Origin: Plutella xylostella
Lineage: Eukaryota; Arthropoda; Insecta; Lepidoptera; Plutellidae
DNA: 64,000 bases
Reading direction: 5' to 3'
Assembly (NCBI RefSeq): GCF_932276165.1
Contig: NC_063994.1
Coordinates: 5,828,001-5,892,000, forward strand
Shown here one piece after another: positions 50,719 through 62,081 of this stretch. The notes beneath the pieces were generated by a model, which was not told the DNA's origin, made no database searches, and worked only from the letters and a program-made list of their open reading frames with translations. The position numbers and the translations under genes are program-made. Numbering within the stretch: position 1 is the stretch's first letter; the number at the start of each line of letters is the position of its first letter.

Positions 50719-50968
50719 AAAAACTGACGAATGTCCAGACGTCCAGAAGCTATTTGACGACTTAATGCTGAAACATCACCATGCATTTGGAAACCAGGCC
50801 AGTTGTAAACAGTACTTCTGTGAAAGTAGAGCAAGCCATGTATGAAAGCGAAGGGCAACGCGGTGTGTATCTTACAGAAGCATACCACTATTTGATGTTC
50901 GTACTACCAACAAGTGTAGAGAGTGAAAGAGCTTTTTCGAGTGCTGGTTACTTGTAAAAAGTGGAAGG
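50719..50968 (+). pseudogene. hAT transposase C-terminal relic, copy 2
   Basis: TTPVVNSTSVKVEQAMYESE is matched, here with the small spacer YLTEAYHYLMFVLPTSVESE and RAFSSAGYL in better frame than copy 1. It ends at GTGGAAGGCG, the same point where copy 1 meets the P-element relic; here a Harbinger relic follows. Confidence 0.82.
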
Positions 50969-50983
50969 CGTTACAATATTGTT

Positions 50984-51542
50984 CAGAAACGTTCCCGTTC
51001 CACTGTAGAACGCACATTTGGAATATTAAAAGGGAGATGGAGGTAGTACCTATTAAGCATACTCAATCCAATTACATTTATTCATAAAGTTTCAATCTAC
51101 ATTTAAACTTACCTACCCGAAACGTCATGTCATGACTCTATATTAAAAAATTGTCTAGTTGAGATGCTTCAAGCAGTAAGGCCGTCTTTTTGTACCATTA
51201 TTATTTAATAATAAGTTTAATGTTTTGTAATTCTTCTTTAATGGTGTAAATAAAGAGTATTGTTTTAAAACTACCTACGATTATTATAATACTTACCAAT
51301 TAAAAGTTAAAATAAAGTTTTTTTTCAGATGCTTATTAGCTGCCAGAGTGTTATACTACACTCCTGATACCGCTGGCAAAATTGCTATTGCATGCAGTGT
51401 ATTGCACAACATGTGCATACATGCTCGGCTCGATTATCGTCAATTAACAGTGGAGGACCTCGCAGCCGAGAAGCTGCAATTCCACAAGTACAGGCATTGG
51501 GATAAGGAAAAAGAGTGCGCAGAGTACGCATTAATTTATTAG
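50984..51542 (+). pseudogene. Harbinger transposase C-terminus with intron
   Basis: Exon 50984-51042 encodes QKRSRSTVERTFGILKGRWR with the catalytic Glu in VERTFG. A 286 bp intron (GTAGTA...TTTTTTTTCAG) leads to exon 51329-51542: CLLAARVLYYTPDTAGKIAI, ACSVLHNMCIHARLDYRQL, ending EKECAEYALIY. The exons join in register (RW-R-CLLAARV). The upstream domains are missing. Confidence 0.8.
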
Positions 51543-51679
51543 AGGCATTATGATGTCGATTCTGAAGGCATAAATTCTAATTTTAATGCTATCAAACTAT
51601 AAATTTTGCTAGCATATGGCATTTACGGGAACACTCATAAAGTTGAATTTTAATTAATGAAATAAAGATTTTGACACCT
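51543..51679. other. Short spacer
   Basis: 3' flank of the Harbinger relic. Nothing else seen. Confidence 0.3.
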
Positions 51680-52290
51680 CTAAAATTAGAATTTCTGCCT
51701 TCAGAATCCACATCAATATTGTTAGAGATCTTAGTGACACTTTTTCACATTTTTATTACACCATTTTATACATTTTACTGGACCGACGATGAAATGAAAT
51801 ATTATAAAAAATGTCAAAAAGATTTAGCTTACATCAGAGTGTCAATAGATGCCACTGGTTCAATATTCGACAAGAAACTTAGGCCAATTGTAGTAGGTAG
51901 CATTTGATCCAAAGGGCCAATATTCTTATATGTTATAATGACAGATACAACTATCAAAAGCAGCATACCTATTTCTCAAGCGATTTCTAAAGTCACAATA
52001 TGGCCACAATATCCTACTGGCTTCGCATGTGGTTGTCAGATAGCAAACCCCCAAACGAAGTAGTCACTGATTCGCGGGATTCCTAGGTGCAGTGATAAAA
52101 GTTTTTTGCAGATTTCCATCTACCAATCAATATTTGCAGTATTGTTTTCAAATATTGGAATCTAAAATATTTCAAATTCCAAAGTGTTACGTTCGTCTCG
52201 ACGCATCTCATTTTATTAAGACGCTTTACAATCAATCGTTTTAAAAAAATATAGATAAAAGAGTGGCAAATTTTTATATAAATTGTATAC
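51680..52290 (+). pseudogene. Unassigned DDE-like transposase relic
   Basis: FYWTDDEMKYYKKCQKDLAY, IRVSIDATGSIFDKKLRP, then GPIFLYVIMTDTTIKSSIPI, SQAISKVTIWPQYPTGFACG, PPNEVVTDS, FCRFPSTNQYLQYCFQILES and IPKCYVRLDASHFIKTLYNQ. Three acidic landmarks (SIDATG, VVTD, RLDASHF) suggest an RNase H-like transposase, a type I have seen in repetitive insect proteins; I cannot name the superfamily with confidence (MULE-like is one option). Several stops and frameshifts. Confidence 0.6.
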
Positions 52291-52439
52291 AATAAAATCC
52301 ACCATAAAACATATGACTATCGTAGCTAACAGTAAAAAACCCTTGGTACAAACCTCAAAAAACAAGAAACAGACGGAGACCAAGCAAACTTTGACAAGGC
52401 CTTTGGCAGTTTAAAATTGAAGGTCAGACAAGGTCAAGT

Positions 52440-52675
52440 CCTCACCTTACAATAGTAATACACCAACCTCAACAAAACCAAGCGAAACACCACGTCATCA
52501 ATTTGGGAGGAATTTGTTAAACAATTAACTCCCATAAATAGAACTGCAGCCGGCATAGTGGAGTTAGACAAGTACATCCAGGAGCCACTTTTGCCCAGAA
52601 TGCAAGATGGCAAGGCAATTGATTTTGTACAGATACGTGATGAAGAGGTTTCTTTTGGTGGCCACGTCCGTGCCA
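52440..52675 (+). pseudogene. hAT-like transposase, near C-terminal relic
   Basis: SIWEEFVKQLTPINRTAAGI, VELDKYIQEPLLPRMQDGKA, in the right order for the linker before the hAT dimerisation block (S(I/L)W-x-x-(F/Y) ... ELxxYLxEP). An adjacent LTR-like sequence interrupts it at 52676. Confidence 0.65.
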
Positions 52676-52862
52676 TGTAAACAGACTGTAGTGTTTACAT
52701 CTGTGTATGACCATTCTGTCGTCTCGAGAATCGCAGACGCATGTCGCGGGGCGCGGGGGGCAGTCGCCTACCGGCCGCGGTGGAGTAAAGACGTGTGCGA
52801 TTGTTGCGAGCCGATATCTCGGTTACGTGTCTGTTTATATCAGTTTAATAGTGAACACTACA
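52676..52862 (+). repeat. Possible LTR of 187 bp with primer site
   Basis: Starts TGTAAACAGACTGTAGTG and ends GTGAACACTACA, followed by TGTGGCGACGAGGAGC, which resembles the TGGCGAC primer-site start of many gypsy elements. GC-rich in the middle. No partner LTR is in the window and no coding region follows, so it would be the 5' end of a heavily deleted element. Confidence 0.5.
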
Positions 52863-53942
52863 TGTGGCGACGAGGAGCAAAACTGTGAGTTACTCTAGTT
52901 TTCTTTCAAGGAGGATGAAGACTAGAAGACTGTTAGTAAGTTAGCGTGCAATACTTACAAATGAAAGGTAAGCGTTGAAATTTACTAATAACTAAGTATT
53001 TCTAACGAGGTACTTATATAAGTTTACATCTTCGATGGTTTACAAATACTTAATACTGTTTAACCACTTAGTATTTGTATTATCCTATTAAGTATATTGA
53101 GTACCTACTTACCTACTTAAATTAGCCAAAGATTCTCGTCCATTATTAAAGGAAGTATCAATTCAACGTTCCATTTTGTCATTTTCAACAGCAGAGCCCT
53201 ACGATCGTAGGTAGCTAGGTATTAGAGATTTTCAAAGTACAAACTTAGTAGTAAAAGCTAAGGTAAGTACCTAAGTACTCTTTATTGGAGGCCATCTGCG
53301 ACGAAATTAGGTATTGTAATACATTTAGCAATAAATAGGTACCTACTTAGGTTTTGACACAGAAAATAGTTTTACCTGTGTCACATAACCTCAAATCTCA
53401 TAACTCATAACAGTACCTGTGTAGTTATCTATCTAAATTTGCTTTTTGTTGTAAAATTAAAACATTGTTACCTTAACGAAAGTTGGGTAAATAAACTATA
53501 GGTTCCCATTCGGAAAGATCATACCTACCTACCCATTCTACGGAGAAAACCGGGGGCAAGGAACTTTAGTGTCAGGACGCGAGTCCGTTTCAAGTATGAT
53601 GCATAATAGAAAATACCTAACTTATTGGTAGGTCAGGTTAATATTATTTTATTATTGTATTAGTAAGTACACAAGCAGTTAAAAGAATATACCTACTTAT
53701 TTCCAACAGACAAGTTGAGTTAATTAAGTTGGGTATACCTAGTTAGTTAATTTTGAAATAGGTACCTAACTAACTATGCCAATAATAACTGATTTAAACA
53801 TAGGTATTTAGGTTCTTATACAAATTTATAGTATATAAGTAAGGTAAGTAACTTACTTATTATAAGTACATACCTACTTATGACAATATGTATATGTCAA
53901 AGTGCCCTTTTAATGATTGGAAGTGGCAGTACTAAAATATCA
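52863..53942. other. AT-rich sequence with TACCTAC/GTAGGTA words
   Basis: Short words TAGGTACCTA, ACCTACTTA and their inverses recur throughout. No coding signal. It is the left flank of the second gypsy element and resembles the right flank (62086 onwards) in composition. Confidence 0.4.
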
Positions 53943-53946
53943 ATAT

Positions 53947-54251
53947 TGTAAAAGAAAACCCCGTGGTGGTGCCCCAAACACAAAGACACTGGTTATCACT
54001 TATACTTATTTATTATTGCCACAACTTTCAACAGTTTATCATGAATACATTCACAGTTTTTACCACTCGCAACCGCTCTCAAGCGCATAAGAAAAGAACA
54101 TGGCGGAAGCTCGAAATAACTTCCGTTTGCAAAATATACAAAATGTATTTACTATAATAATTCAACTTCTTACATGTTTATAATTATTCTTTATATTAAT
54201 ATTATTATTTAACAATGCAATACTTTACTCTTATCAAGTTACTTTTATTAA
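53947..54251 (-). repeat. 3' LTR of the second gypsy element, outer part
   Basis: Matches 61642-61946 without length difference. Ends in the TTAA that was duplicated by the inserted transposon. Confidence 0.92.
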
Positions 54252-56969
54252 GGGCCCGTACAGGGTGACGTGCCGCGCCAATTTTGGGTTTTCAATGCTC
54301 TTCACACAGCACACGCAGTGACACGCACACATGTAAGTTTGCACAGTGGGTCGATAATCTTTTACTCGCCAACTTTATTGACAATTATGTTCAAGTAAGT
54401 ACATTTTGGGTGATTTTAGGGTAAGTAAGTATAATTCTTACTTACACTGGTAGGCACCAGGAAAGAGTAGAAATTAATAGGGGGTGCCACTTTACTCTAT
54501 ACTTGGAACCCGATTAGCTTTCTCAAACAAATGTGGTATTTACTTGTAGAAAGGTAACTACAAGTATTAAAGTGTACATAATAAGTTTCGGGCATCCTCC
54601 AGCCAACTGAACCCCGACGACAAAGCAAAGTAAATACATAGTGTCGCAAAAGGGCTATACTAAGCCAAAAGGGGATGACTCAAGGGCTCATTCTGAACAA
54701 CTTTTGTTCTACGAGATTTGCAAATTCGCGAAAAAAAATATTCGTTTTCCATGGTAAAAAGTCACATGTCCAACAAAGTTTCTATGAAAAAGGTTTTTTT
54801 TTGTTAATTTCCAAAACTCGTAGAGCAAAAGTTCAGAATGACCCCCTGTCTTACTCCTTTTTACCCGACTGCCGAAGGAGGAGGGTAATGTTTTTTGATT
54901 GTATGTTTGTCTGTTTCTTTGTTCCCTCCTGTAGCCTAAACGGCTTGATAGATTTTGATGTATGAGGTATTGTTAGAAGCGTATTGATAGCGCGATGGTT
55001 ATAGGTTATGTGACGTTCCATTAAAATGTACATAGCGCCCTCTAGAGGACATAACGTGATGATCGAAAAAATAATGAAATGTATAATGAGATGTGAAAAA
55101 ATAATAATGAGATGTATCAAATGAAAAGGCTTGATTTTCACATTACAAAAATATGCATATTGAAGGTATTTAAATAACAACACCAAAATTATTGAAATAA
55201 AAAATGATCATGAACTACTGACGTAAAATTTCATAAAATAAAAACAACTAAAAAGTTACAAATAAAAAAACTTGACCGCCACTCAAGGCCATTTTCTAAG
55301 TAACATTCAGCTAAATGGTGAACCCTCTGCTGGTCCCCGCCTACGATACTTTCCATTAACATTGGGACTTGTTTTCATGTTTTTAGCGTGCAGTCGGGTT
55401 TTTTGTTTGTTTATAATTTGTTTAGTACTATATACCGCTTTTTCAATACATGTAAGTACATTTTTTGGTAGCAGCATAATATTTTTACTTAATTTTAGGG
55501 TTTCGAACGTCAAAAGAAAAAAAACAACCGTTATAGGATCTCTTTGTTGTCCGTCTGTCTGACTGACTGTCTGTCACCACCCTTTTTCTCAGAAACGGGT
55601 AAAGATATCAAGCTGATATTTCGCATAGATGGGGAGTACCCCAAAAAAAATATTATGGTACTCCCTGTCCCACACAAGTAAATTGGGGCTTATATTTTTT
55701 CCAGTTATTTTGATGTGTACCTATCCTTTTTTTTCTTTGTTGTTTTGTATATGTATGTGTTTCTTTTCTTTAAATCTGTATTTTTTTGTTGTTGCTGTCT
55801 ATGTGTCGAATAAATGTATCTTTATCTTCAAATCACGCCATCTATCGTTTGTTTTTTTGTGGCTACTGTCTATAGAAGAAATTCCGTCACTGACAATTTT
55901 ACGTTACGAATTTATTTTTATTTATTTTATTTTTATTTTTACATTTTCGTGGAGAACGAACAGCATTTTATTAATAAATAATTATTACTTATGAACACAT
56001 AACAACTTGATGCCATTAACAGAATGAACTTAGTAAACCCAGTAAACCTAACACATCCAGAGGAAAAATAAAATCTCTTTCTCTCTCTCTGAAAAACATA
56101 CTTAATAGCCCAAACTCGATGCTTTTAGCTATTAACATCTTCGAAATAAAATTGAGCCACCACCGTGTTACTGCCCTCATCAGATCCTCACGAGACCATA
56201 CCTCAACCAGCACCAAGAGACTGTATTTTTGATCCCTAACCTAATGTTCGTGCGTATTGTCATCACTTAGATCCATTCGCTATATTCCTGCTCCTCATCA
56301 GACCTTTACGAGACTGTAATGTCACGAGAATATTGCACACTATCTAATTTAATTTAATGTATTGAATATACTGGAAGAATTATGCTTCCTCAATTTCAAA
56401 TCAAATTATGTTGGTGTCATAAAAGTTGACAAAGTGCAATGACAACCAATGTGCAGTGATTTTGTATCTGTACACGATAAGATCGCGAGCTGTCAGTGCT
56501 GCCAAAACCGACGTGACCCTTCTTTGGAGGCCAGCGGCCAACTGAGTCAAACGTCACTTGTGTTTATGATTTTATAACACAGAAAGCCGCCATAGATATT
56601 TGTATGAAGATTTGAGGGAAAAAAATTGCTCAAGTTTGGGATTAATTTACACAAAATAAGTGTGTGTTTATTAAAAAACAAGGTATTTAGCGCCTAGTCC
56701 AAGCCTTTAACTTTATAATATGATAAAAATCATAAGAAAATTCTTAATAATTACGAAACAGTTGTTACAATACGGGAGTGGGATTTTCTGGTTTTTCGTG
56801 ATATTCTGAATTTTATTTACAGTTATCCATAATCATTTACTTAAATTCGAATCATTCAGCACCTAGCTAGACTCTTCGACTACCTGTGTGATTTTTTTCA
56901 AGGTTGTAGAGCATCGTTTACTACATAATTCTATGACAATGCCAACCCTCGATTACCCCTTGCAGACCC
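54252..56969. mobile_element. 2.7 kb insertion with TTAA duplication (piggyBac- or Kolobok-like)
   Basis: TTAA at 54248-54251 and 56970-56973 flank the segment; the intact right LTR has a single TTAA at 61943-61946. Ends are short inverted repeats: GGGCCCGTACAGGG and GGGTCTGCAAGGG. No transposase frame was found. The interior holds unrelated repetitive pieces, including ACCCGACTGCCGAAGGAGGA (54864), which looks like a common moth repeat, and a CTGTCTG-type tract near 55550. Therefore non-autonomous. Confidence 0.85.
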
Positions 56970-56973
56970 TTAA

Positions 56974-57108
56974 TGGGAACATAAAAACTTATTGATATCC
57001 GTTTTGAATCACAGACCAAGCATAGACAACAACGAGCCATTGGTCTGGGCTTTTCCAGATCTCAGAATAATGTCAAAATTATTATCACCAAAAGCCATTT
57101 TGTTTACA
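56974..57108 (-). repeat. 3' LTR of the second gypsy element, inner part
   Basis: Matches 61947-62081. In element orientation it begins TGTAAACAAAATGGC, preceded by GAATTGGCCGAA, comparable with GGATGGCCGAG before the 3' LTR of the first gypsy element. Confidence 0.92.
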
Positions 57109-57339
57109 TTCGGCCAATTCTGACCTCGCACGCGTCCTCGCGTGTGTAAGTAAAATATAAAATACAGTTAATGAATTTTAGCCACTAGTGACATTATTCT
57201 GACACCAAATACTAAACATGTACTAAGATTTAAATCTATGCAAAGAAAAAGTAAAAACATTAGCACTGAGCATTACAATAAAATTATACTGAGATGTAGC
57301 AATAATAACATATTCAATATGTACCTATGTATAATGTCA

Positions 57340-57930
57340 TATATCATCGTACCAACATAACAATAAAAATATAACATAAAACAAATTCTAAATAATTGTT
57401 TTTAATTATTCCAATGTGGTAAATGACGATTTTCCTTTCAGTCATTATATTTAGCAAATATTCAAAGTCTCAAATGAATACCAACCATAACAATAAAAAA
57501 TGTTTAAAACATAACACATAACATAAATTCTTGCCAACCAAACAATTGTTTTTAAGTTTTAATTGAACACCATAGCGGTAAATGACAATTTTCATTTCTG
57601 TCATTATATTTAGCAAATATTCAAAGTCTCAAATCAATACCAAACATAACTATGAAAAATGTTTAAAACATAACACATAAAACCAATTCTTGCCAACCAA
57701 ACAATTGTTTTTAAGTTTTAATTGAACACCATAGCGGTAAATGACAATTTTCATTTCAGTCCTTATATTTAGCAAATATTCAAAGTCTCAAATCATTACC
57801 AAACATAACTATAAAAAAATGTTTAAAACATAACACATAAAACAAATTCTTGCCAACCAAACAATTGTTTTTAAGTTTTCAAATAAACACAATTGTGGTA
57901 AATGTCAATTTTAATTTACGACAGTATTGA
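57340..57930. repeat. Tandem repeat, unit about 160 bp
   Basis: Roughly three and a half copies. Each includes ATTTAGCAAATATTCAAAGT, CTCAAAT(C/G)A(A/T)TACCAA, ATGTTTAAAACATAAC, CCAACCAAACAATTGTTTTT and GGTAAATGACAATTTTCATT. Copy starts are near 57470, 57629 and 57789. It lies in the 3' untranslated part of the gypsy element. Confidence 0.88.
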
Positions 57931-58039
57931 ACACATAACACAATTCTCAAATTGGCAACAGATATATTAATTTGTCTTTAATCTCAACTATTCACAACCA
58001 ACAATTATAATTTCTTCTGCCATTTTGTTTACATTACGA

Positions 58040-58453
58040 GGTAACGCCACTAGGGCTGGTAACGCCACAGGGGCTGGTAACGCCACTGGGGCTGGTAACG
58101 CCACAGGGGCTGGTAACGCCACAGGGGCTGGTAACGCCACTAGGGCTGGTAACGCCACAGGGGCTGGTAACGCCACTGGGGCTCGTAACGCCACAAGGGC
58201 TTGTAACGCCACTGGGGCTGGTAACGCCACAGGGGCTGGTAACGCCACTAGGGCTGGTAACGCCACAGGGGCTGGTAACGCCACTGGGGCTGGTAACGCC
58301 ACTGGGGCTGGTAACGCCACAGGGGCTGGTAACGCCACTAGGGCTGGTAACGCCACAGGGGCTGGTAACGCCACTAGGGCTGGTAACGCCACAGGGGCTG
58401 GTAACGCCACTGGGGCTCGTAACGCCACAAGGGCTGGTAACGCCACTGGGGCT
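58040..58453. repeat. 18 bp minisatellite, 23 units
   Basis: Unit GGTAACGCCACAGGGGCT with variation at the bases after CCAC (A/T, G/A) and near the end (GGT/CGT). 414 bp make exactly 23 units without length change, then a partial GGTAAC. As 18 is a multiple of three, both strands stay open: 151 codons on + (GNATGA units) and 157 on - (ALPAPV units). The frames are best seen as a by-product. Confidence 0.95.
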
Positions 58454-58703
58454 GGTAACAATAATTACAAGTTACTATAACAATATAACATTTAACAACA
58501 ATATTACAATTATAACAGCACACATTCATTCACTTTGTATTTCAGAGTCGCTATCCATGGGATCGTTGGAGAAAACTAACCAATGGTGAATTTTGTCTAC
58601 TGTATATACTGCTCTATAACGGGGTTTGTCTGATTTCTTGGTTATAAGTGTATCTTCGATCTCATATCTATAATTTCCAAATATCTTAGTAATCTTGAAG
58701 GAA
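58454..58703. other. Unassigned part of the second gypsy element
   Basis: Probably decayed end of the integrase or of the chromodomain region on the minus strand (a frame with KTKPRYRAVYTV-like codons). Not secure. Confidence 0.3.
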
Positions 58704-58970
58704 TCAGTACATTTTGAAGTAACTTCTTACTTTGAGGGAATGACCCACAATTATCAGCGTATAATGTGTCGAAGGTTTGTTATGTTTTGGAATAGGGTGT
58801 AGCATTCCCTCTTTTGGTCCCCCAGGGACCTTGTTATGGGCACAATGTAAGCAGGGATTGCAGTATTTTTTAACGAAACGCTGCATATTCTTAAACCTGT
58901 ACACTTTACGTACTCTGTCATATATGTTTTGTCATATCCGAAATGCCCTAACATATCATGTTTACCTCTC
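58704..58970 (-). pseudogene. Gypsy integrase zinc-finger relic
   Basis: Two overlapping frames together show MLGHFGYDKTYMTE and FKNMQRFVKKYCNPCLHCAH, NKVPGGPKEGMLHPIPKHNK. This is the HHCC finger of gypsy integrase (H-x-H at the start, C-x-x-C in CLHC) plus the linker to the core, equivalent to residues 1098-1155 of the intact gypsy. The catalytic core is lost. Confidence 0.8.
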
Positions 58971-59686
58971 AGAATTTGCCACCATATAATACCTATGTCA
59001 TTTGTAAGTAAGTAATAAGTACTTCTACTATATTTGCGTCATCACAGGGGATCATTTGCATTTATAGGGATTAAGAATTAAGGCATCTACATGAGCCATC
59101 TTGATCCCCACACGATATTCTATATCAAAGTCAAATGCCTACATGACATCCTTAGTATTGGGAATGTTTGATAGCATAATATATCAAACATGTATAGCCT
59201 TTTCAACCATGGAAATTGTATATTCCTGACAATATTATGTATTTTGAACTATTTTAATTGCAAAACCTAGCAGGAATATACAGAGAGCCAGTAAATGGTG
59301 TCACTGTTTTACTTCAACTGGGGAAATACAGCAAGGTTCAACCGACACATCAAGTGTATTATTAAGTATGAATTTATTATCTGGATCACTTAGATTCATC
59401 TCTGGCGCTTAATAACACATCAATTTATCAAATGTCTTACACATCATAAGATTTGGCAATTCTGTAAATGTCTGACCTATTATTAGATCGCAGGGCATGT
59501 AACCATCTGATAACTATTTTGATATCAATTGGGCTTCAATACATATTGTCCCCATAACCGAACCTATGCAAAATTGCCAAATCCTCTGAGGTTAGATAAG
59601 TCATTATTATCAATAATCTACAATTAATCCTAAAGTCAACAAAAGCTTGTTTCTGAAAGGATTCAATCTGGACATCCTTATAATAA
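58971..59686 (-). pseudogene. Decayed gypsy protease and pol traces
   Basis: On the minus strand near 59600-59680 one reads YYKDVQIESFQKQAFVDFRI, comparable to the protease region of the intact gypsy (DVYRREVLINKYQFTAYIDT), with the active Asp in VDF. Around 59300-59500 there are scraps that may be protease/RT linker. Reverse transcriptase is missing. Confidence 0.5.
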
Positions 59687-60753
59687 TTATACATTATTTT
59701 CAGAAACGGGGCCTGTTAGTTGAAACATTTCATTTCCGGAAGGTAAATTTGCAATATTGGATGTCATAATCGCTTTATTACGGCATTCTGCAGCGAGATG
59801 TCCCACTCTATGGCATGTTGTACATCTTTTCATTGGCTTGGAACATCTAGAGCGGATGTGCCCTGCCTCACCGCAGTTGAAACATACAATTTCTGGTTTC
59901 ATAATGTCAGTACTTGTGCCATGTAAATTTGGTCTGGAATCCCTATTGGAATCAACGAGAGGCTTGCGTTTTTGTATGTAACTATCCCCCTGGGCCATTG
60001 TTTTTAAGTATGAGAGCAACTGCTCCGGTTCCTCGAACCTACAGGCATTTGCACTCATTCTAATAAATTTGTCATCTATTCCCTGAATCAAACAACCCAC
60101 GGCCTTAGTTCCAGTAATTTCACATTTATCAGACTCATTTTTTCATAATAGTATACATCCAGTTGATCTCCCATCTTGCAATGTAACTGCAACATTTTTT
60201 GTAATAAATCCCCATAGTTTTCCGTGGAAGGAAAGGCAGATTTTAATTTCTCAGTCCATTGCTCCCATGTGAAAAGCAATGATGGTAAACCCTGAAACCA
60301 TCGCTTTGCAAGGCCTGATAGTTTGCTCAGGGCAAAGTGGCAAATCTGTGTTTCATTCCACAAATATATTTTTGCACATTCATTGACTTTGTGAATCCAG
60401 GTTACAATATTTTGTGAGCCATCACTGGGATCAAATTCAGGGACAACATTTATAGAACCCACAAAAGTGTTGGTGGTCCGTGGTGGACTCACTGGCCTCT
60501 GAGATAGCGGTGGTGGAGTCTGACTAGTAGACCGATGGTAGTCATTATTGTATCTAAGAACCCTTTTATTTTTTTTATGATGTGAATGTTTATTCGACTT
60601 CCTCCTCTTACGTGAACGCTCATAGCTTACTGACAATTCCGATGAGAATGAAGATACACTAACGCTTTTTGAACTATGGCGTCGGTGACGATGACGACGT
60701 CGCTTTGATTCAGATTGGCGAGTACGTGATCTGCTTCGCCTATCGGATCCCAT
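59687..60753 (-). pseudogene. Gag of the second gypsy element, one frameshift
   Basis: Starts MGSDRRSRSRTRQSESKRRR with a very basic, Ser/Arg-rich N-terminus, then VPEFDPSDGSQNIVTWIHKV, WFQGLPSLLFTWEQWTEKLK and QLDVYYYEKMSLINVKLLEL: the retrotransposon Gag capsid fold (cf. VSGWLHKIDQLGDIYGW and LTWDQWKTTLKTAFPR in the first gypsy). A frameshift near 60100 leads to CLIQGIDDKFIRMSANACRF and two CCHC knuckles (CFNCGEAGHIRSRC, CTTCHRVGHLAAEC). Gag packages element RNA. The frame ends at 59687 before protease. Confidence 0.9.
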
Positions 60754-61630
60754 AGCTAGCGACTTCTATTCCCGAAATTCTCAAATGTATATTCGTAATT
60801 AGGATCAATTATAACAATATTTACAATGATAATTATACAACAGTACAACCTGATAATGTAACGTTTATGAATTTGAAATCGAAATCAGCAACAATGATTG
60901 TTTACAACATGAAACTAGGTTATACGTATTCACACGTCAAAACAAACGACCACAGAGTATCTTATTATACTCCAACGCATCATAACGTCACAGGGCATCA
61001 GCCGGGCAAATGTACATGAATTTTATCAATATGGAAATTATAAAATGTCACCTTGTTTGATCCAAATAATTAATCACTTGTAGCAAAACACTTGAGATAG
61101 AAACACCGTATCACGTTTCGTCAACACTTTAAACACACTTGTAAATATAGGTACGCGCCAACCAAAATGGCGGGAAACAGGCAGAGCGCCTCGCGGCCGC
61201 CGCTGGCGCCTCCAGCGGCCTCCCCCGGCGGCGCGGCGGCGCGGCACAGCCGACCACCGTCAAATGTTGCCTACCCAACGAGGTCAGCGACCTCGCGAAT
61301 AGGAGTTTACTGATGTTCTCGATGTAAATTATGATGGAAAACGCTTCACTTCACGTAATTTACACAGTATAATATACTGAATCCCCAGAAATTTAGTATA
61401 ATTGGGTATAAACACCATCCACACTTGTAGAAAGAGTAAAGTACTACTACTCCGGGATCACTTGGTATTCGTAAATATGTCACTTTTGGTAATGTTTATG
61501 AAGTGAATAACCAAATAAAATTGGAACGCACTGACCTCTGGGTTCCAGAATTTTGACCTCACGTTCATAGGTATACTCCGAAGCAATTTTCACTGAGTCA
61601 GGAATTCAGGCTGGCACGATGTGAGTAGTG
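60754..61630. other. 5' untranslated leader of the second gypsy element
   Basis: No coding signal. A short GC-rich island (61180-61260; CGGCGGCGCGGCGGCGCGG) stands out from the AT-rich surroundings. Confidence 0.5.
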
Positions 61631-61641
61631 CCACTTCTGAC
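61631..61641 (-). promoter_or_regulatory. Primer-binding site, tRNA-Leu type
   Basis: GTCAGAAGTGG on the minus strand begins right at the LTR edge. It matches the same tRNA-Leu 3' end complement as in the first gypsy element. Confidence 0.7.
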
Positions 61642-62081
61642 TGTAAAAGAAAACCCCGTGGTGGTGCCCCAAACACAAAGACACTGGTTATCACTTATAC
61701 TTATTTATTATTGCCACAACTTTCAACAGTTTATCATGAATACATTCACAGTTTTTACCACTCGCAACCGCTCTCAAGCGCATAAGAAAAGAACATGGCG
61801 GAAGCTCGAAATAACTTCCGTTTGCAAAATATACAAAATGTATTTACTATAATAATTCAACTTCTTACATGTTTATAATTATTCTTTATATTAATATTAT
61901 TATTTAACAATGCAATACTTTACTCTTATCAAGTTACTTTTATTAATGGGAACATAAAAACTTATTGATATCCGTTTTGAATCACAGACCAAGCATAGAC
62001 AACAACGAGCCATTGGTCTGGGCTTTTCCAGATCTCAGAATAATGTCAAAATTATTATCACCAAAAGCCATTTTGTTTACA
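61642..62081 (-). repeat. 5' LTR of the second gypsy element (intact)
   Basis: 440 bp, TG...CA ends. It shows what the left LTR looked like before the TTAA insertion. Confidence 0.92.

Noticed and set aside
54675..55994. Hydrophobic frames inside the TTAA element as membrane proteins
   Set aside because: They arise from T-rich sequence, overlap each other on both strands and lack any conserved pattern.
58025..58480. 151- and 157-codon frames on both strands of the minisatellite as protein genes
   Set aside because: The 18 bp unit keeps all frames open by arithmetic; there is no start context, signal peptide or flanking domain.
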